64,000 nt of DNA from Roseburia sp. 499 (lineage in GTDB: Bacteria > Bacillota > Clostridia > Lachnospirales > Lachnospiraceae): assembly GCF_001940225.2 (NCBI RefSeq), contig NZ_CP135164.1, positions 310,001 to 374,000 on the forward strand. Direction: 5' to 3'. The stretch's first letter is position 1. Every line of letters starts with the position of its first letter. The notes beneath the pieces are model-generated. The model did not search any database and was not told the origin of the DNA. It worked only from the letters and a program-made list of their open reading frames with translations. This document shows, in pieces, positions 17,422 to 26,219 of this stretch. The position numbers and the translations under genes are program-made.

Positions 17422-18342
17422 CTATTCATTTGTGGAATTACTTTCTTCTCTTACAATATAAAGAGGTCTCTTCTTATTTTCCAAATAATCCTTTGAAAGA
17501 TATTCCCCCAGAATAAATACCATAAGCATCTGTAAGCTACTCAAAAACATTACAATGGAAATTACAATCAGCCATGTTTTGGGATGAAAAGCAGCGGTAA
17601 GTCCAAGTCCGGCAGAAAGCAACAGGAAAGCAAGTCCTAAAACACCGGAAAGTTTCAAAGGAGCGGTGGAAAAGGAAAGAATACCGTCAAAAGCATAGGA
17701 AAACAGACTTTTGATGTTCCACTTAGTTTTTCCTGCAGCTCGTTCCACATTTTGAAATTCAATCCATTTGGTTTCAAATCCCACGAAGGAAAAGATGCCC
17801 TTTGTATAGCGGTTGTATTCCTTCATTTCCAGAATCGCATTTACCATGCGTCGATTCATCATACGGAAGTCTCCGGCGCCATCACTCATATTCATATGAG
17901 TCAGTTTTTGAATCACATGGTAAAAGCTTTTAGAGAGAAAACTGCGAAGGAATCCATCACCTTCTCTACCTACGCGTTTTCCGGCGCAACAATCATAACC
18001 TTCCTTGGAAACAGTTTTGTACATAGCGGGAAGCAGCTTGGGAGGATGCTGTAAGTCTGCATCCATCAGTACGCAGTAGTCCCCGGTGGCTTCTGTCAGA
18101 CCTGCATACATGGCGGCTTCTTTTCCAAAATTGCGGGAAAAAGATATGTATTTGCAACAATTATCCTGATAAGAAAGAAGGCGGAGAATATCTAATGTAT
18201 GGTCTTTGCTTCCATCATCAATAAAAACAAATTCGTAAAGGGTATCTGGAATTGCACTTACAATCTTTTGGGTTTCCTGATAAAAGGCAGGAAGTACCTC
18301 TTCTTCATTAAAACATGGAACAATGATGCTAATTTTATTCAT
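17422..18342 (-). CDS. family 2 glycosyltransferase, CsbB/GtrB-like
   Basis: A 306-residue GT2 enzyme with the DXD-type motif in LMDADLQHPP near residue 95 and the nucleotide-sugar region IIVPCFNEEEVLPAFY at the start. Two membrane segments close the protein (about 228-250 and 260-285). Members (B. subtilis CsbB, GtrB) load a sugar onto undecaprenyl phosphate on the inner face of the membrane. It overlaps the gtcA-like gene by 8 bases and that gene overlaps yfhO, giving the same trio that in Bacilli decorates lipoteichoic acid. The sugar donor is unknown here. Confidence 0.88.
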   Translation of the reverse strand: MNKISIIVPCFNEEEVLPAFYQETQKIVSAIPDTLYEFVFIDDGSKDHTLDILRLLSYQDNCCKYISFSRNFGKEAAMYAGLTEATGDYCVLMDADLQHPPKLLPAMYKTVSKEGYDCCAGKRVGREGDGFLRSFLSKSFYHVIQKLTHMNMSDGAGDFRMMNRRMVNAILEMKEYNRYTKGIFSFVGFETKWIEFQNVERAAGKTKWNIKSLFSYAFDGILSFSTAPLKLSGVLGLAFLLLSAGLGLTAAFHPKTWLIVISIVMFLSSLQMLMVFILGEYLSKDYLENKKRPLYIVREESNSTNE

Positions 18343-18733
18343 GGTGTATCGCTCCTTTCACAAAAATATGACACTTACAAATAACATAATTTCCAATAAT
18401 AGTTACGATGCTGACTGCTAATTTAGAAAGCAGTGGTGGAAAATGCAACTGTTGAATAAAACAAAACAGCAGAAGGTTTTCTAATAATAAAGTAATAAAA
18501 CGCATGGAAACAAAAGAAAATGCCTCCTGTAATACTCGATTTTGGGAATGAAAAACCATTTTCCGATTGACGATATAGGCAAAAGTAACGGCAAACATCC
18601 AGGCAATGGTGTTGGATACGAGGTAATTCCAATTCAGGTACAGTAGAAAAATGTAGACCACATAGTTTACTGCAGTGGTAGCAGCTCCGGTAATTCCGTA
18701 TCGAAGAAGTTCTAATAGAGATTCTTTTTTCAT
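18335..18733 (-). CDS. GtrA/GtcA-family membrane protein (lipid-linked sugar flippase)
   Basis: A 132-residue protein with four membrane segments, beginning LLRYGITGAATTAVNYVVYIFLL, the recognisable GtrA start. An arginine/lysine loop (VNRKMVF) lies between segments two and three. The family is thought to flip undecaprenyl-phosphate sugars across the membrane. It overlaps yfhO by four bases upstream and the GT2 gene by eight bases downstream, so the three are translationally coupled. The order yfhO-gtcA-csbB supports a dedicated cell-surface glycosylation unit. Confidence 0.88.
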   Translation of the reverse strand: MKKESLLELLRYGITGAATTAVNYVVYIFLLYLNWNYLVSNTIAWMFAVTFAYIVNRKMVFHSQNRVLQEAFSFVSMRFITLLLENLLLFCFIQQLHFPPLLSKLAVSIVTIIGNYVICKCHIFVKGAIHHE

Positions 18734-21207
18734 AATCGTTTCCTCTTTTCTCTTTCTAATGTAATAAAAAATAGCAAAATGCTGACAAGGCTTAAGAAAA
18801 TTCCGGCATTTTTTCCGGGCGGAGAATAAAAAATCGTAATTTCATGGGTTCCTGTGGCGAGAGGAAACCCTACGAAGCCTTCATTTATATTTTCAATGGT
18901 GACGGCCGCTCCATCCACATACGCCTGATAACCGGGACGGTAGGGAAGGGAAGTGACGAAGTAGCCCGTTTCCTTCAATGTAGCAGTTCCTTTTAAAATG
19001 GCATTTCCTTTTTTGGTGTCTGAGGAAAATGGCAGAATGCTGTTGTTACCAATACAATTTGGGTCAGCCGTATAGGCATGGATATTGGAAATAGAATAAG
19101 TCCCTTTTGATAAGGTAATATTTAATTCTGTCAATTCATCAGCATCAGAAAGGATGTAGGTAAAGCAGTCATTATGGTTTGGGTAAGGTGCGTCTTTTCC
19201 CGATAATTTGTTTCTGGTGCCGTTAATCTCTATGGTGACTTCATCTTCGTTAGGTGAGATTACATCAAAATATAAAATCAATATTTGATTTTTATATTTT
19301 TCATCTAGCGGAATCGTAACAAGAGATTCTTCCTTGGAGGAAAAGGAGTAATTATCCTTCCATGTCTGCTCCAAAGGAGTGATGCCATTTGTAGTAGTTT
19401 TTTCGTTGTCCTTACAAGCGGAGGTTGAATCGGAAATTAGGGTATAATTTGTCAATGCCATCAGATTGTAAGGAAAATCCAATTGCCGGTAATCCTCTTG
19501 ACACAGCGTTTGGGTACTGGTATAGGCAATAGGAAGTACCTGCGGATTTTCAGCAATCACCGTTTTTTGGCCGGATGAGTCGCAATCCGAAGCAATTATC
19601 TGATACCCCAGAGGTAGATAATTTGGCTTTGTCTGGATGTAACGAATTCCCATTAAATAGGAAAAAAATGGATTGGCATCTGTCATCAATGCTACTCTGT
19701 TTCGGATACGGATGGGATTGCGTATCATATTGTAAAAATAATCAGCGTAGTTGCTGCTGGTTACCGAGGAATACAGATTTGTACTTCCGATACCTTGTAC
19801 TGCAGTCAGGTTTACTGTGGTAGCAGGTGTTGTCAAATAGTTAAAACGATAATTGCGGTCAAAGTTCAAGTCTGACAGTGTTTCTTGGGAAACACGATTC
19901 TGCCGATTATCATCTGCGGTAATATAAGTTTCCGTTTTGTTTATGGTAAGAAATACAAAAAATGGAAAAACAGCCAATAATAAGTAACTCAGGGCAAAAT
20001 TTCGGGGGGATTTTTGGTCCACCATATGGCAGATGAAAAGTGCACCAGCCATCAGTAGAAAATCCACAATAACTGTTCCAGGGGAATCATGAAAAACAAT
20101 AGGAACTAAACAGCCAATAAAAATCAGCGGATTATGGTGGATTTTTGCCTGGTGTAGTTCTTCTAATGTTTTTGCGCAAAGCAAAAGGAAGAGTGGAACC
20201 AGCGGAATCAGTACTTTATATCGTATATATAGTAGGCCGCTTAATATATAAGGTACGAAGTTAAGTGTCAGACACAGGAGTAGTACAATGCCAAGAATCC
20301 GGGTGGATTTGCGGCGAATGCTTAACAGCAGAGTATACAGGCAAATTAAGGTAAGACCGCAGCTGTATCCGCTATATAATAAGGAATTCATGGATAGGTT
20401 AGTGCCTAAAATTTTTGTCAGAGCAATCGAAGCACCGGAGGCTTGCCGATTGGAAAAAATAAGGTCTAATCCGGTAGGAATGAGCAAAACCGCAGCCATA
20501 CCAATGGATAGCAGGACGGAAACGGAAAACTTTGCAAATAGCGTTCCAAATTCCCGATTTTTCCAACCCTTTTTGGAAGGGGAATGGCGGTATAGGAAAT
20601 ACATCAGGCATACAAACAGTGCCGAAACGGAAAAGTAGTAGCTATGTAGGTATAGCAGGAATAAAGAGAGAACCAGCAAGGTATGTTTTCCTTTTTCTAA
20701 CAGGCGGTCAATTCCAAGTAGTGCAAGGAACAAAAACGGAAGGTAGTTCACAAACATAATCTGGTGGTGTGCCTGATAGGTAAATCCGCCACAGCTAAAA
20801 AGTAATGTACCAAGAAAAGCGAAGAAAGATGCAGATACATGACGCTTTAGCCAAAAGTAGCAGAGGTTTATGGCAGCAATCATTTCTAAAATAGCGTAAG
20901 TAGAAATAATGTATTTCATGGAAATTCCGGGTAAAAGAAAGGAAATCAAAACATCCGGTCGTAAAAGTCCGTAATAAGAAATATCATAAATATTACTTCC
21001 ACTACCCAACAACGTGTAGTCTGGAAGAATTCGTCCGGTTTCGTAAAAAATCTGACGGAACTGCTCTGCAAGAGCCACATGCTGGCTAAACCAATCTCCT
21101 TCGGAACCGTAGATACAGCCGGTTGGAATTGTAAGCATTAGTAAAAGAATAAAAATAAAAGTCAACAGGCATGGATAAAATAATTTCGCCTGAAATAGTT
21201 TTTTCAT
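18730..21207 (-). CDS. YfhO-family membrane glycosyltransferase
   Basis: An 825-residue protein with about 12-13 membrane segments and a long extracellular domain (about 430-790), ending with one more membrane helix and a basic tail (EREKRKRL). It matches the YfhO family (GT-C fold), which in B. subtilis and Listeria moves sugars from the undecaprenyl carrier onto lipoteichoic acid outside the cell. The start at 21207 follows GGAGGAG by six bases; a longer frame adds only five residues. Visible family features are the early YGSEGDWFSQH loop after the first helix and HHQIMFVNYLPFLF. It heads a three-gene minus-strand operon. Confidence 0.85.
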   Translation of the reverse strand: MKKLFQAKLFYPCLLTFIFILLLMLTIPTGCIYGSEGDWFSQHVALAEQFRQIFYETGRILPDYTLLGSGSNIYDISYYGLLRPDVLISFLLPGISMKYIISTYAILEMIAAINLCYFWLKRHVSASFFAFLGTLLFSCGGFTYQAHHQIMFVNYLPFLFLALLGIDRLLEKGKHTLLVLSLFLLYLHSYYFSVSALFVCLMYFLYRHSPSKKGWKNREFGTLFAKFSVSVLLSIGMAAVLLIPTGLDLIFSNRQASGASIALTKILGTNLSMNSLLYSGYSCGLTLICLYTLLLSIRRKSTRILGIVLLLCLTLNFVPYILSGLLYIRYKVLIPLVPLFLLLCAKTLEELHQAKIHHNPLIFIGCLVPIVFHDSPGTVIVDFLLMAGALFICHMVDQKSPRNFALSYLLLAVFPFFVFLTINKTETYITADDNRQNRVSQETLSDLNFDRNYRFNYLTTPATTVNLTAVQGIGSTNLYSSVTSSNYADYFYNMIRNPIRIRNRVALMTDANPFFSYLMGIRYIQTKPNYLPLGYQIIASDCDSSGQKTVIAENPQVLPIAYTSTQTLCQEDYRQLDFPYNLMALTNYTLISDSTSACKDNEKTTTNGITPLEQTWKDNYSFSSKEESLVTIPLDEKYKNQILILYFDVISPNEDEVTIEINGTRNKLSGKDAPYPNHNDCFTYILSDADELTELNITLSKGTYSISNIHAYTADPNCIGNNSILPFSSDTKKGNAILKGTATLKETGYFVTSLPYRPGYQAYVDGAAVTIENINEGFVGFPLATGTHEITIFYSPPGKNAGIFLSLVSILLFFITLEREKRKRL

Positions 21208-21294
21208 AAGTAACTCCTCCATAAATTATTCCATATCGTTTATAAAAGGAAGTATAACAGTTATTTTTTAAAATCTTACATAAGGAAATCTAAA

Positions 21295-21338
21295 GAATTC
21301 TTAAGAAAGTCCGATTTTTTTCTAAAGTAGTGTATAAT
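21295..21338 (+). promoter_or_regulatory. promoter region of two-component operon with GAATTCTTAAG site
   Basis: A TATAAT box at 21333-21338 has no good -35 box. Upstream lie two 9-base repeats one DNA turn apart, TCTAAAGAA and TCTTAAGAA, which is the layout of an OmpR-type regulator site. The 11-mer GAATTCTTAAG (21295-21305) recurs in reverse at 61931-61941. Confidence 0.45.
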
Positions 21339-21393
21339 ATCGAAAGAAAGAAGAGAAAGATGGAAGTGTTACCTTCCTTAAATGGAGAAAGTT

Positions 21394-22104
21394 ATGAATG
21401 AAAAATCAAGAATTTTGGTTGTAGATGATAATAGTGAAATACGAGAGGTTATCAATATTCTTTTGTCAGGAGAAGGATATGAGGTAGAGGAAGCCGGTGA
21501 TGGTGCCGAGGCACTTCAAAAAGTTCAACAAGAGGAGTATGATCTTATTATATTAGATGTAATGATGCCGGGGTTAAATGGCTATCAGACCTGTATGGAG
21601 ATTCGTAAAAATAGCAATGCCCCAGTTCTATTTTTGAGCGCAAGGTCTCAGGTTGAGGATAAAACCATGGGATTTTCCAGTGGTGGAGATGACTATCTGC
21701 CGAAGCCATTTTCCTACAATGAACTTGTGGGAAGAGTAAAGGCATTGATGCGTCGCTATCAGGTATATAAGGGAAAGGAAGAAACTGTCGGAACAGAGAT
21801 GGACAGAACGATTGAAATATCGGGAGTTCGCATTGAAAAAGGGCAGGAGAGAGTTTTTTACGAGGGGGAAGAAATAGAACTTACCGATATAGAATTTTCT
21901 ATTTTATGTCTGTTGGCAGAAAACAGAGGACAGATTTTTTCCGTACAGAGGATTTATGAAAGTGTATGGCAGGAAAACTATTACTACGGAGCATCTAATA
22001 CCGTAATGGTACATATTCGAAATCTCCGGAATAAGATAGAAAAAGATCCACATAATCCGGAAGTTATTAAGAATATCTGGGGAAAGGGGTATCGTTGTGA
22101 GTAA
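21394..22104 (+). CDS. OmpR/PhoB-family response regulator
   Basis: A 236-residue regulator. The receiver domain shows the acidic pair (VVDDN), the phospho-acceptor Asp in LIILDVMMPG, and the conserved Lys in YLPKPFS. A winged-helix DNA-binding domain follows (about 140-236), ending NIWGKGYRCE. The ATG at 21394 is preferred to the one at 21382 because GGAG (21384-21387) lies six bases before it. The kinase gene overlaps its end by eight bases. The upstream direct repeats suggest that it controls its own operon. Its signal is unknown. Confidence 0.92.
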   Translation: MNEKSRILVVDDNSEIREVINILLSGEGYEVEEAGDGAEALQKVQQEEYDLIILDVMMPGLNGYQTCMEIRKNSNAPVLFLSARSQVEDKTMGFSSGGDDYLPKPFSYNELVGRVKALMRRYQVYKGKEETVGTEMDRTIEISGVRIEKGQERVFYEGEEIELTDIEFSILCLLAENRGQIFSVQRIYESVWQENYYYGASNTVMVHIRNLRNKIEKDPHNPEVIKNIWGKGYRCE

Positions 22105-23419
22105 GAAAAGTTTACCGGAATTTACTACCAGATTATCTTTCCGTTTATTTTTATTGGTATCTATATGTGCTATTTTGTGTTGCAGTTGTTTTCGTGTATT
22201 AATGTTACGAGAAACAGACGTCTTCAACTGGATGACAGAAAGAGGATTTTATACTATAGACACAAAAAAAATTATAGAAGATGTAAGTGGAAGAACAAAC
22301 AACATAACATTTAAAGGAAAAAGTGAAAAGGAAATATTAGAAACATTGAATCTATATTCCTACGATGATGGATATACAGGATTGTATATTTATGAAGATG
22401 GTACATATAGATGTGGGATTTCTCCCGGTGTATGTGATGATTATCAGATAAAACATTTTTGGTATGGTGAGTTAGATGTTTATCCGGATCAAGAGGATAT
22501 TGCAGAGATTGAATTTTCTGATACCACTGTATTATTGGTAATTTATTCTTATCAAAGTGTAAGAATGGGAGTACCATATCTCGTAGTTTCCCTAATGATT
22601 AGTCTTTTGTTCTTTATACCGGTGATTTTATATATGCGAAACCGCATGAAATATATCGGAAAGTTAAAGCAGGAGATTCTTGTTATGGCAGATGGTGATT
22701 TGGATAGCAAAGTTACTGTGAAGGGGAAAGATGAAATCGGGATTCTGGCGAGAGAATTGAACAAGATGCGAAGCGCCTTGAATGAAAATATTCGAAAGGA
22801 AGAAGAAGCCAGAAAATCGAATCATGAACTGATTCGGTCTATATCTCATGATTTAAGGACGCCAATGACCACGATGTACGGCTATTTGGAAATATTAGAG
22901 CATAAAAAATGTACGGAAAGTCAACAACAAGAATACATCAGACGTTGCGTTCAAAAAATGGAAGAGATACGATTGCTGTCGGATAAGATGTTTGAATATG
23001 CTTTTGTGTATGGAACGCAGGAAGAAGAAGCACAAACGGAACTGTATGTGGAAGAACTGTTAGAGGAGTTGGAAAAAAACGGACAGTTTTTGGAAATGAA
23101 GGGGTATGAAGTTATTTACGAAATGGAAGGACAGGGCAAGCTTCTGGGAAGTAGGAGCTGTTTTCAAAGAATCTGGAATAATCTGTTTTCTAATATATTG
23201 AAATATGGTGATGCACCCATCTGGATGAAAACATATGTGGAAAAAGGCAACATTGGAATTAAAATTGTGAATAAAAAAAGAAAAAATAGGGTGCAGGTGG
23301 AAAGTAATAAAATTGGACTAAAAAGTGTAGAAAAAATGGTAGAATTGCAAAATGGAAGTTTTTTTGTAACAGAGGATGAGGAGAACTTTGCTGTTACGCT
23401 GCAGTTCCCTCTCCTTTAG
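22097..23419 (+). CDS. sensor histidine kinase with HAMP domain
   Basis: A 440-residue membrane kinase starting at GTG, seven bases after AAAGGGG. Two membrane segments (about 12-32 and 158-180) flank an extracellular sensor of about 120 residues. HAMP follows, then the H-box SISHDLRTPMTTMYGY with the phosphorylated His near residue 253. The ATPase domain has an N-box (NNLFSNILKYG) but weak G1/G2 motifs (IGLKSVEKMVE), as in several Lachnospiraceae kinases. It pairs with the overlapping response regulator. The ligand is unknown. Confidence 0.88.
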   Translation: MSKKSLPEFTTRLSFRLFLLVSICAILCCSCFRVLMLRETDVFNWMTERGFYTIDTKKIIEDVSGRTNNITFKGKSEKEILETLNLYSYDDGYTGLYIYEDGTYRCGISPGVCDDYQIKHFWYGELDVYPDQEDIAEIEFSDTTVLLVIYSYQSVRMGVPYLVVSLMISLLFFIPVILYMRNRMKYIGKLKQEILVMADGDLDSKVTVKGKDEIGILARELNKMRSALNENIRKEEEARKSNHELIRSISHDLRTPMTTMYGYLEILEHKKCTESQQQEYIRRCVQKMEEIRLLSDKMFEYAFVYGTQEEEAQTELYVEELLEELEKNGQFLEMKGYEVIYEMEGQGKLLGSRSCFQRIWNNLFSNILKYGDAPIWMKTYVEKGNIGIKIVNKKRKNRVQVESNKIGLKSVEKMVELQNGSFFVTEDEENFAVTLQFPLL

Positions 23420-23425
23420 CAAATG

Positions 23426-23929
23426 CTAATATCCACGAATGGCATCGTGACTATCGTCTGTGGTGTTTTCGATTTTACGAATCACAATATAGTAACTATA
23501 GTTATCGTTTACCGTTACTTCTACACGGTCACCAACTTTTTTTCCTAAAATCGCTTTTCCGATGGGGGATTCCGTACTAATCAAATTTTTCATGGAATTT
23601 CCCCGGATGGAAGTGACGAGACGAAAAACTTGTTCTTCGTCATCTTCTTCAAAGTAGACAGTTACAGTGTTGTTGATGCCTACTTCATCATCTTTGGAAG
23701 CATCAGATACAATTTCGGCAGTTTTCAGCATACGTTCCAGGTATCGGATGCGGCTTTCATTCTTGTTTTTGTCCTTTTTGGCAGCATGATATTCAAAATT
23801 TTCACTCAAGTCTCCGTGAGCACGGGCTTCTTTTACGGCTTCAATCGCTTCTTTTCGAACCACTAGTTTGCGGTGTTCGATTTCTTCCTGAATTTTTTTG
23901 ACATCACTTTCAGTTAATTGTTCCCTCAT
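23426..23929 (-). CDS. GreA/GreB-family transcription elongation factor
   Basis: A 167-residue Gre factor. The N-terminal coiled coil carries the acidic-tip motif HGDLSENFEYHAAK at about residues 38-51, which enters the RNA polymerase channel and promotes cleavage of backtracked RNA. The C-terminal FKBP-like domain ends with ESPIGKAILGKKVGDRVEV. RBS AAGGAG lies just before the ATG. It sits 19 bases after the CsoR-type gene on the same strand, so the two may be co-transcribed. A few residues after the core (IENTTDDSHDAIRGY) extend beyond usual GreA. It may be a second Gre paralogue; that cannot be judged from this window. Confidence 0.88.
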   Translation of the reverse strand: MREQLTESDVKKIQEEIEHRKLVVRKEAIEAVKEARAHGDLSENFEYHAAKKDKNKNESRIRYLERMLKTAEIVSDASKDDEVGINNTVTVYFEEDDEEQVFRLVTSIRGNSMKNLISTESPIGKAILGKKVGDRVEVTVNDNYSYYIVIRKIENTTDDSHDAIRGY

Positions 23930-23948
23930 AATAAACTCCTTGCTATAG

Positions 23949-24278
23949 TTATTTTACAAATTTTTCGATAGCATCCTTTAAGTCATCCAGCGCCTGATTA
24001 TCTCCGTGTTCTACTGCATCTACAATACAATGGGAGATATGATCTTCCAAAACAATTTTTCCGATGTTATTGATAGCAGAACGTACAGCTGCAATCTGAA
24101 TCAAGACTTCGCTGCAATCTCGACCGTCTTCTATCATACGTTTTACTGCTTCCATATGTCCAATCGCACGAGACATGCGGTTCAGTACCATTTGAGTATT
24201 TTCGTGTTGATGTGGATGTTGATGTGGATGAGGGTGACTGTGTTCCGCAACCACTTCTGTCGTAGTTTTTTCTGACAT
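23949..24278 (-). CDS. CsoR/RcnR-type metal-sensing repressor with His-rich N-terminus
   Basis: A 109-residue all-helical repressor. Cys55, His80 and Cys84 reproduce the Cys-His-Cys ligand set of copper-sensing CsoR, and His83 is next to it. Residues 13-25 hold seven histidines in an alternating His-Pro/Gln run, a tail not needed for the fold that probably binds Ni, Zn or Co. The likely job is derepression of a metal efflux or storage gene, but no transporter or chaperone gene adjoins it here. RBS GGAGG precedes the ATG, and a TATAAT-like box lies at plus 24328-24333. The target is therefore remote or the regulated unit is its own operon with the Gre factor. Confidence 0.88.
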   Translation of the reverse strand: MSEKTTTEVVAEHSHPHPHQHPHQHENTQMVLNRMSRAIGHMEAVKRMIEDGRDCSEVLIQIAAVRSAINNIGKIVLEDHISHCIVDAVEHGDNQALDDLKDAIEKFVK

Positions 24279-24360
24279 AAGAAACCTCCATAAAAAGCGC
24301 TTTCATAAGGATTAAAATATGGTTTTCATTATACACAAAAAAAGAAAAAAAGGCAAACAA

Positions 24361-24726
24361 TTATAGCTCGCCCTTGTGGTTAGAAGATTTTTGGGATTTA
24401 TTATCTAACTTCTGATAAAACATAGCTTGTTCAATTAAAAGTTCCTGACGCTCTGGGAGAAGAGTGCGATAAAGACGAATTAAGGTTCCTTCTGCGCTAT
24501 TCAGAGAAGAAGGGATGGGCTTCTTTTCGTCAGTAAGACCTAAAAGATAATCAGTGGAGACATCAAAATACCGGGCGAGACGAATCAGTGTATGAAAATC
24601 CGGTTCCCTGTGGTTATTTACATACCCATTTAAAGTGGTAGCGGCAATATGAAGTTCTGTAGAAAGTTGTTTTTGTGTAATATTGTTTTCTTCTATCAGA
24701 TTTTCAAGCCGGACACTGAAATTCAT
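24361..24726 (-). CDS. XRE-family regulator (paralogue 1)
   Basis: A 121-residue protein with an N-terminal helix-turn-helix (RLENLIEENNITQKQLSTEL and AATTLNGYVNNHREPD) and a charged C-terminal tail. It is closely similar to the next XRE gene over the first 65 residues and diverges after DYLLGLT. The conserved FDVSTDYLLG block is typical of short stand-alone XRE repressors. No toxin, phage or secretion gene is adjacent. The two copies lie in tandem, about 110 bases apart, so they likely arose by duplication. Targets are unknown; autoregulation is likely for such proteins. Confidence 0.82.
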   Translation of the reverse strand: MNFSVRLENLIEENNITQKQLSTELHIAATTLNGYVNNHREPDFHTLIRLARYFDVSTDYLLGLTDEKKPIPSSLNSAEGTLIRLYRTLLPERQELLIEQAMFYQKLDNKSQKSSNHKGEL

Positions 24727-24835
24727 AAAATGACCTCTCTTTTCGCAACATTTAGATAGAGATATCTTACTAAAAGTGTTACCTGAAAAAAGAAAAAATA
24801 CTCATAACGAGTACGAAGATACGCGATATGAGAAG

Positions 24836-25192
24836 TTATTTCTTTTTAGTCGTGGAATCCATGTCCTGATCATAATAAATGTGTGCCTGCTTTAAAAGAT
24901 AATTTTGTTCTCTGGGCTTGAGGGCACGATAAATACTGATTAAATCTCCCTCTTCATTATTGTAATCATCAGTAGGAGTAGAGGGGAGACGTAGATTAGT
25001 AATGCCTAAAAGATAGTCTGTAGAAACATCGAAGTATGTTGCTAGATCAATCAAGGTAGTAAAATCGGGCTCTCGATTTCTGCGTAAGTAGCCATTCAAA
25101 GTAGAAGGTGCAATATGCAGTTCCTTGGATAATTGCTTTTGACTAATATTTCGTTCTTCAAGTAAATTTTCCAGGCGGGTGCCAAATTTCAT
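24836..25192 (-). CDS. XRE-family regulator (paralogue 2)
   Basis: A 118-residue sister of the preceding regulator. The helix-turn-helix reads RLENLLEERNISQKQLSKEL with the recognition part PSTLNGYLRRNREPDF; the changed bases in the recognition helix (APST versus AATT) suggest different or relaxed operator preference. The tail carries the shared pattern EGDLISIYRALKPREQNYLLKQA. It has its own upstream gap of 137 bases, so it probably has its own promoter. Both paralogues could form mixed dimers; this is inference. Confidence 0.82.
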   Translation of the reverse strand: MKFGTRLENLLEERNISQKQLSKELHIAPSTLNGYLRRNREPDFTTLIDLATYFDVSTDYLLGITNLRLPSTPTDDYNNEEGDLISIYRALKPREQNYLLKQAHIYYDQDMDSTTKKK

Positions 25193-25329
25193 ATAATACC
25201 CCTTTCCGCATCCTTTGTACTAAATAAAGATAAACTTAGCAATATTGTACGCGGAAAATATTGGTAAATAATAAAAATGCGCAAAATGCAGATGTGATTC
25301 ACAAACGTGAATTTAGAGGCTGGCACAAA

Positions 25330-26064
25330 CTATTGCCAACCTCCATCTAAGGTGATAATCTGACCTGTAAGATAAGAAGTGGAAGTTAATAAGGAAAAAG
25401 CCAGTTCTGCCACTTCCTCAGAACTTCCAAAGCGTCCGGCTGGAATTTCTTCGCAGAGAGCGGCACGTTCTTCTTCGGAAAAGCACTGATTCATTCTGGT
25501 GTCGATAACACCACAGGCGATGGCGTTCACAGAGATACCACTGGGAGCCAGTTCCTTTGCCAGTGCTTTTGTAAAAGTATTCATTCCACCTTTAGAAGCA
25601 GAATAGGCAACTTCACAGGAAGCGCCAATTGCTCCCCAGACAGAGGAAATGTTTAGAATTTTACCTGATTTGTTGTGGACCATGTCAGGAATGGCATATT
25701 TACAACAACAAAATACAGAAGTAAGATTTGTTTGAAGAACACGGTTCCATTCCTCGAGTGTCATATCAGAAAGAAGACCAATATGAGAAATACCGGCATT
25801 ATTTATAAGGACATTAACGGAACCAAGTTCCCGACGAATTTGTTCAAAAGCTGACTGAACAAAAGTTTCATCTCCTACATCCCCTACAAGGGGCAGACAG
25901 GAAATATGAAAGGTTTCCTTTAATTCACAAGCAAGAGAAAATAATTCTTCTTTGGAAGAATGACAATTTATGGCTAGAGACCAGCCTTCTGAGGCTAGTT
26001 TTTTTGCAATGGCGCGTCCGATTCCATGAGAAGCACCAGTGATAAAAGCAATATTTTGTTTCAT
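25330..26064 (-). CDS. SDR-family oxidoreductase, FabG-like
   Basis: A 244-residue short-chain dehydrogenase with the cofactor motif TGASHGIGRAI, the NNAG motif, the catalytic Ser in NISSVWG and Tyr/Lys in YSASKGG. The ending LTGQIITLDGGWQ is typical of FabG-type 3-oxoacyl-ACP reductases and related enzymes. The start at 26064 follows GAGGTG; a slightly longer frame adds five residues. It is a single gene, away from any fatty-acid cluster, so its substrate is open: FabG paralogue, or a sugar, steroid or alcohol dehydrogenase. NADPH preference is likely but not shown. Confidence 0.85.
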   Translation of the reverse strand: MKQNIAFITGASHGIGRAIAKKLASEGWSLAINCHSSKEELFSLACELKETFHISCLPLVGDVGDETFVQSAFEQIRRELGSVNVLINNAGISHIGLLSDMTLEEWNRVLQTNLTSVFCCCKYAIPDMVHNKSGKILNISSVWGAIGASCEVAYSASKGGMNTFTKALAKELAPSGISVNAIACGVIDTRMNQCFSEEERAALCEEIPAGRFGSSEEVAELAFSLLTSTSYLTGQIITLDGGWQ

Positions 26065-26142
26065 AGAACACCTCGACAAAAGTTAATGTGTTGTGAGTAG
26101 TAACTAAAAGAAGAATATCATAAAAAGAAAAAAAAGGAAATG

Positions 26143-26171
26143 TTGTATTCATTTTGGAAATATGTTATAAT
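26143..26171 (+). promoter_or_regulatory. hpf promoter
   Basis: TTGTAT, a 17-base spacer and TATAAT (26166-26171) lie about 50 bases before the hpf start codon. Confidence 0.6.
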
Positions 26172-26219
26172 AATTTCAGACAATATTTTGTCGAATAAAC
26201 GGTAAAGGGGTTGGGCATC

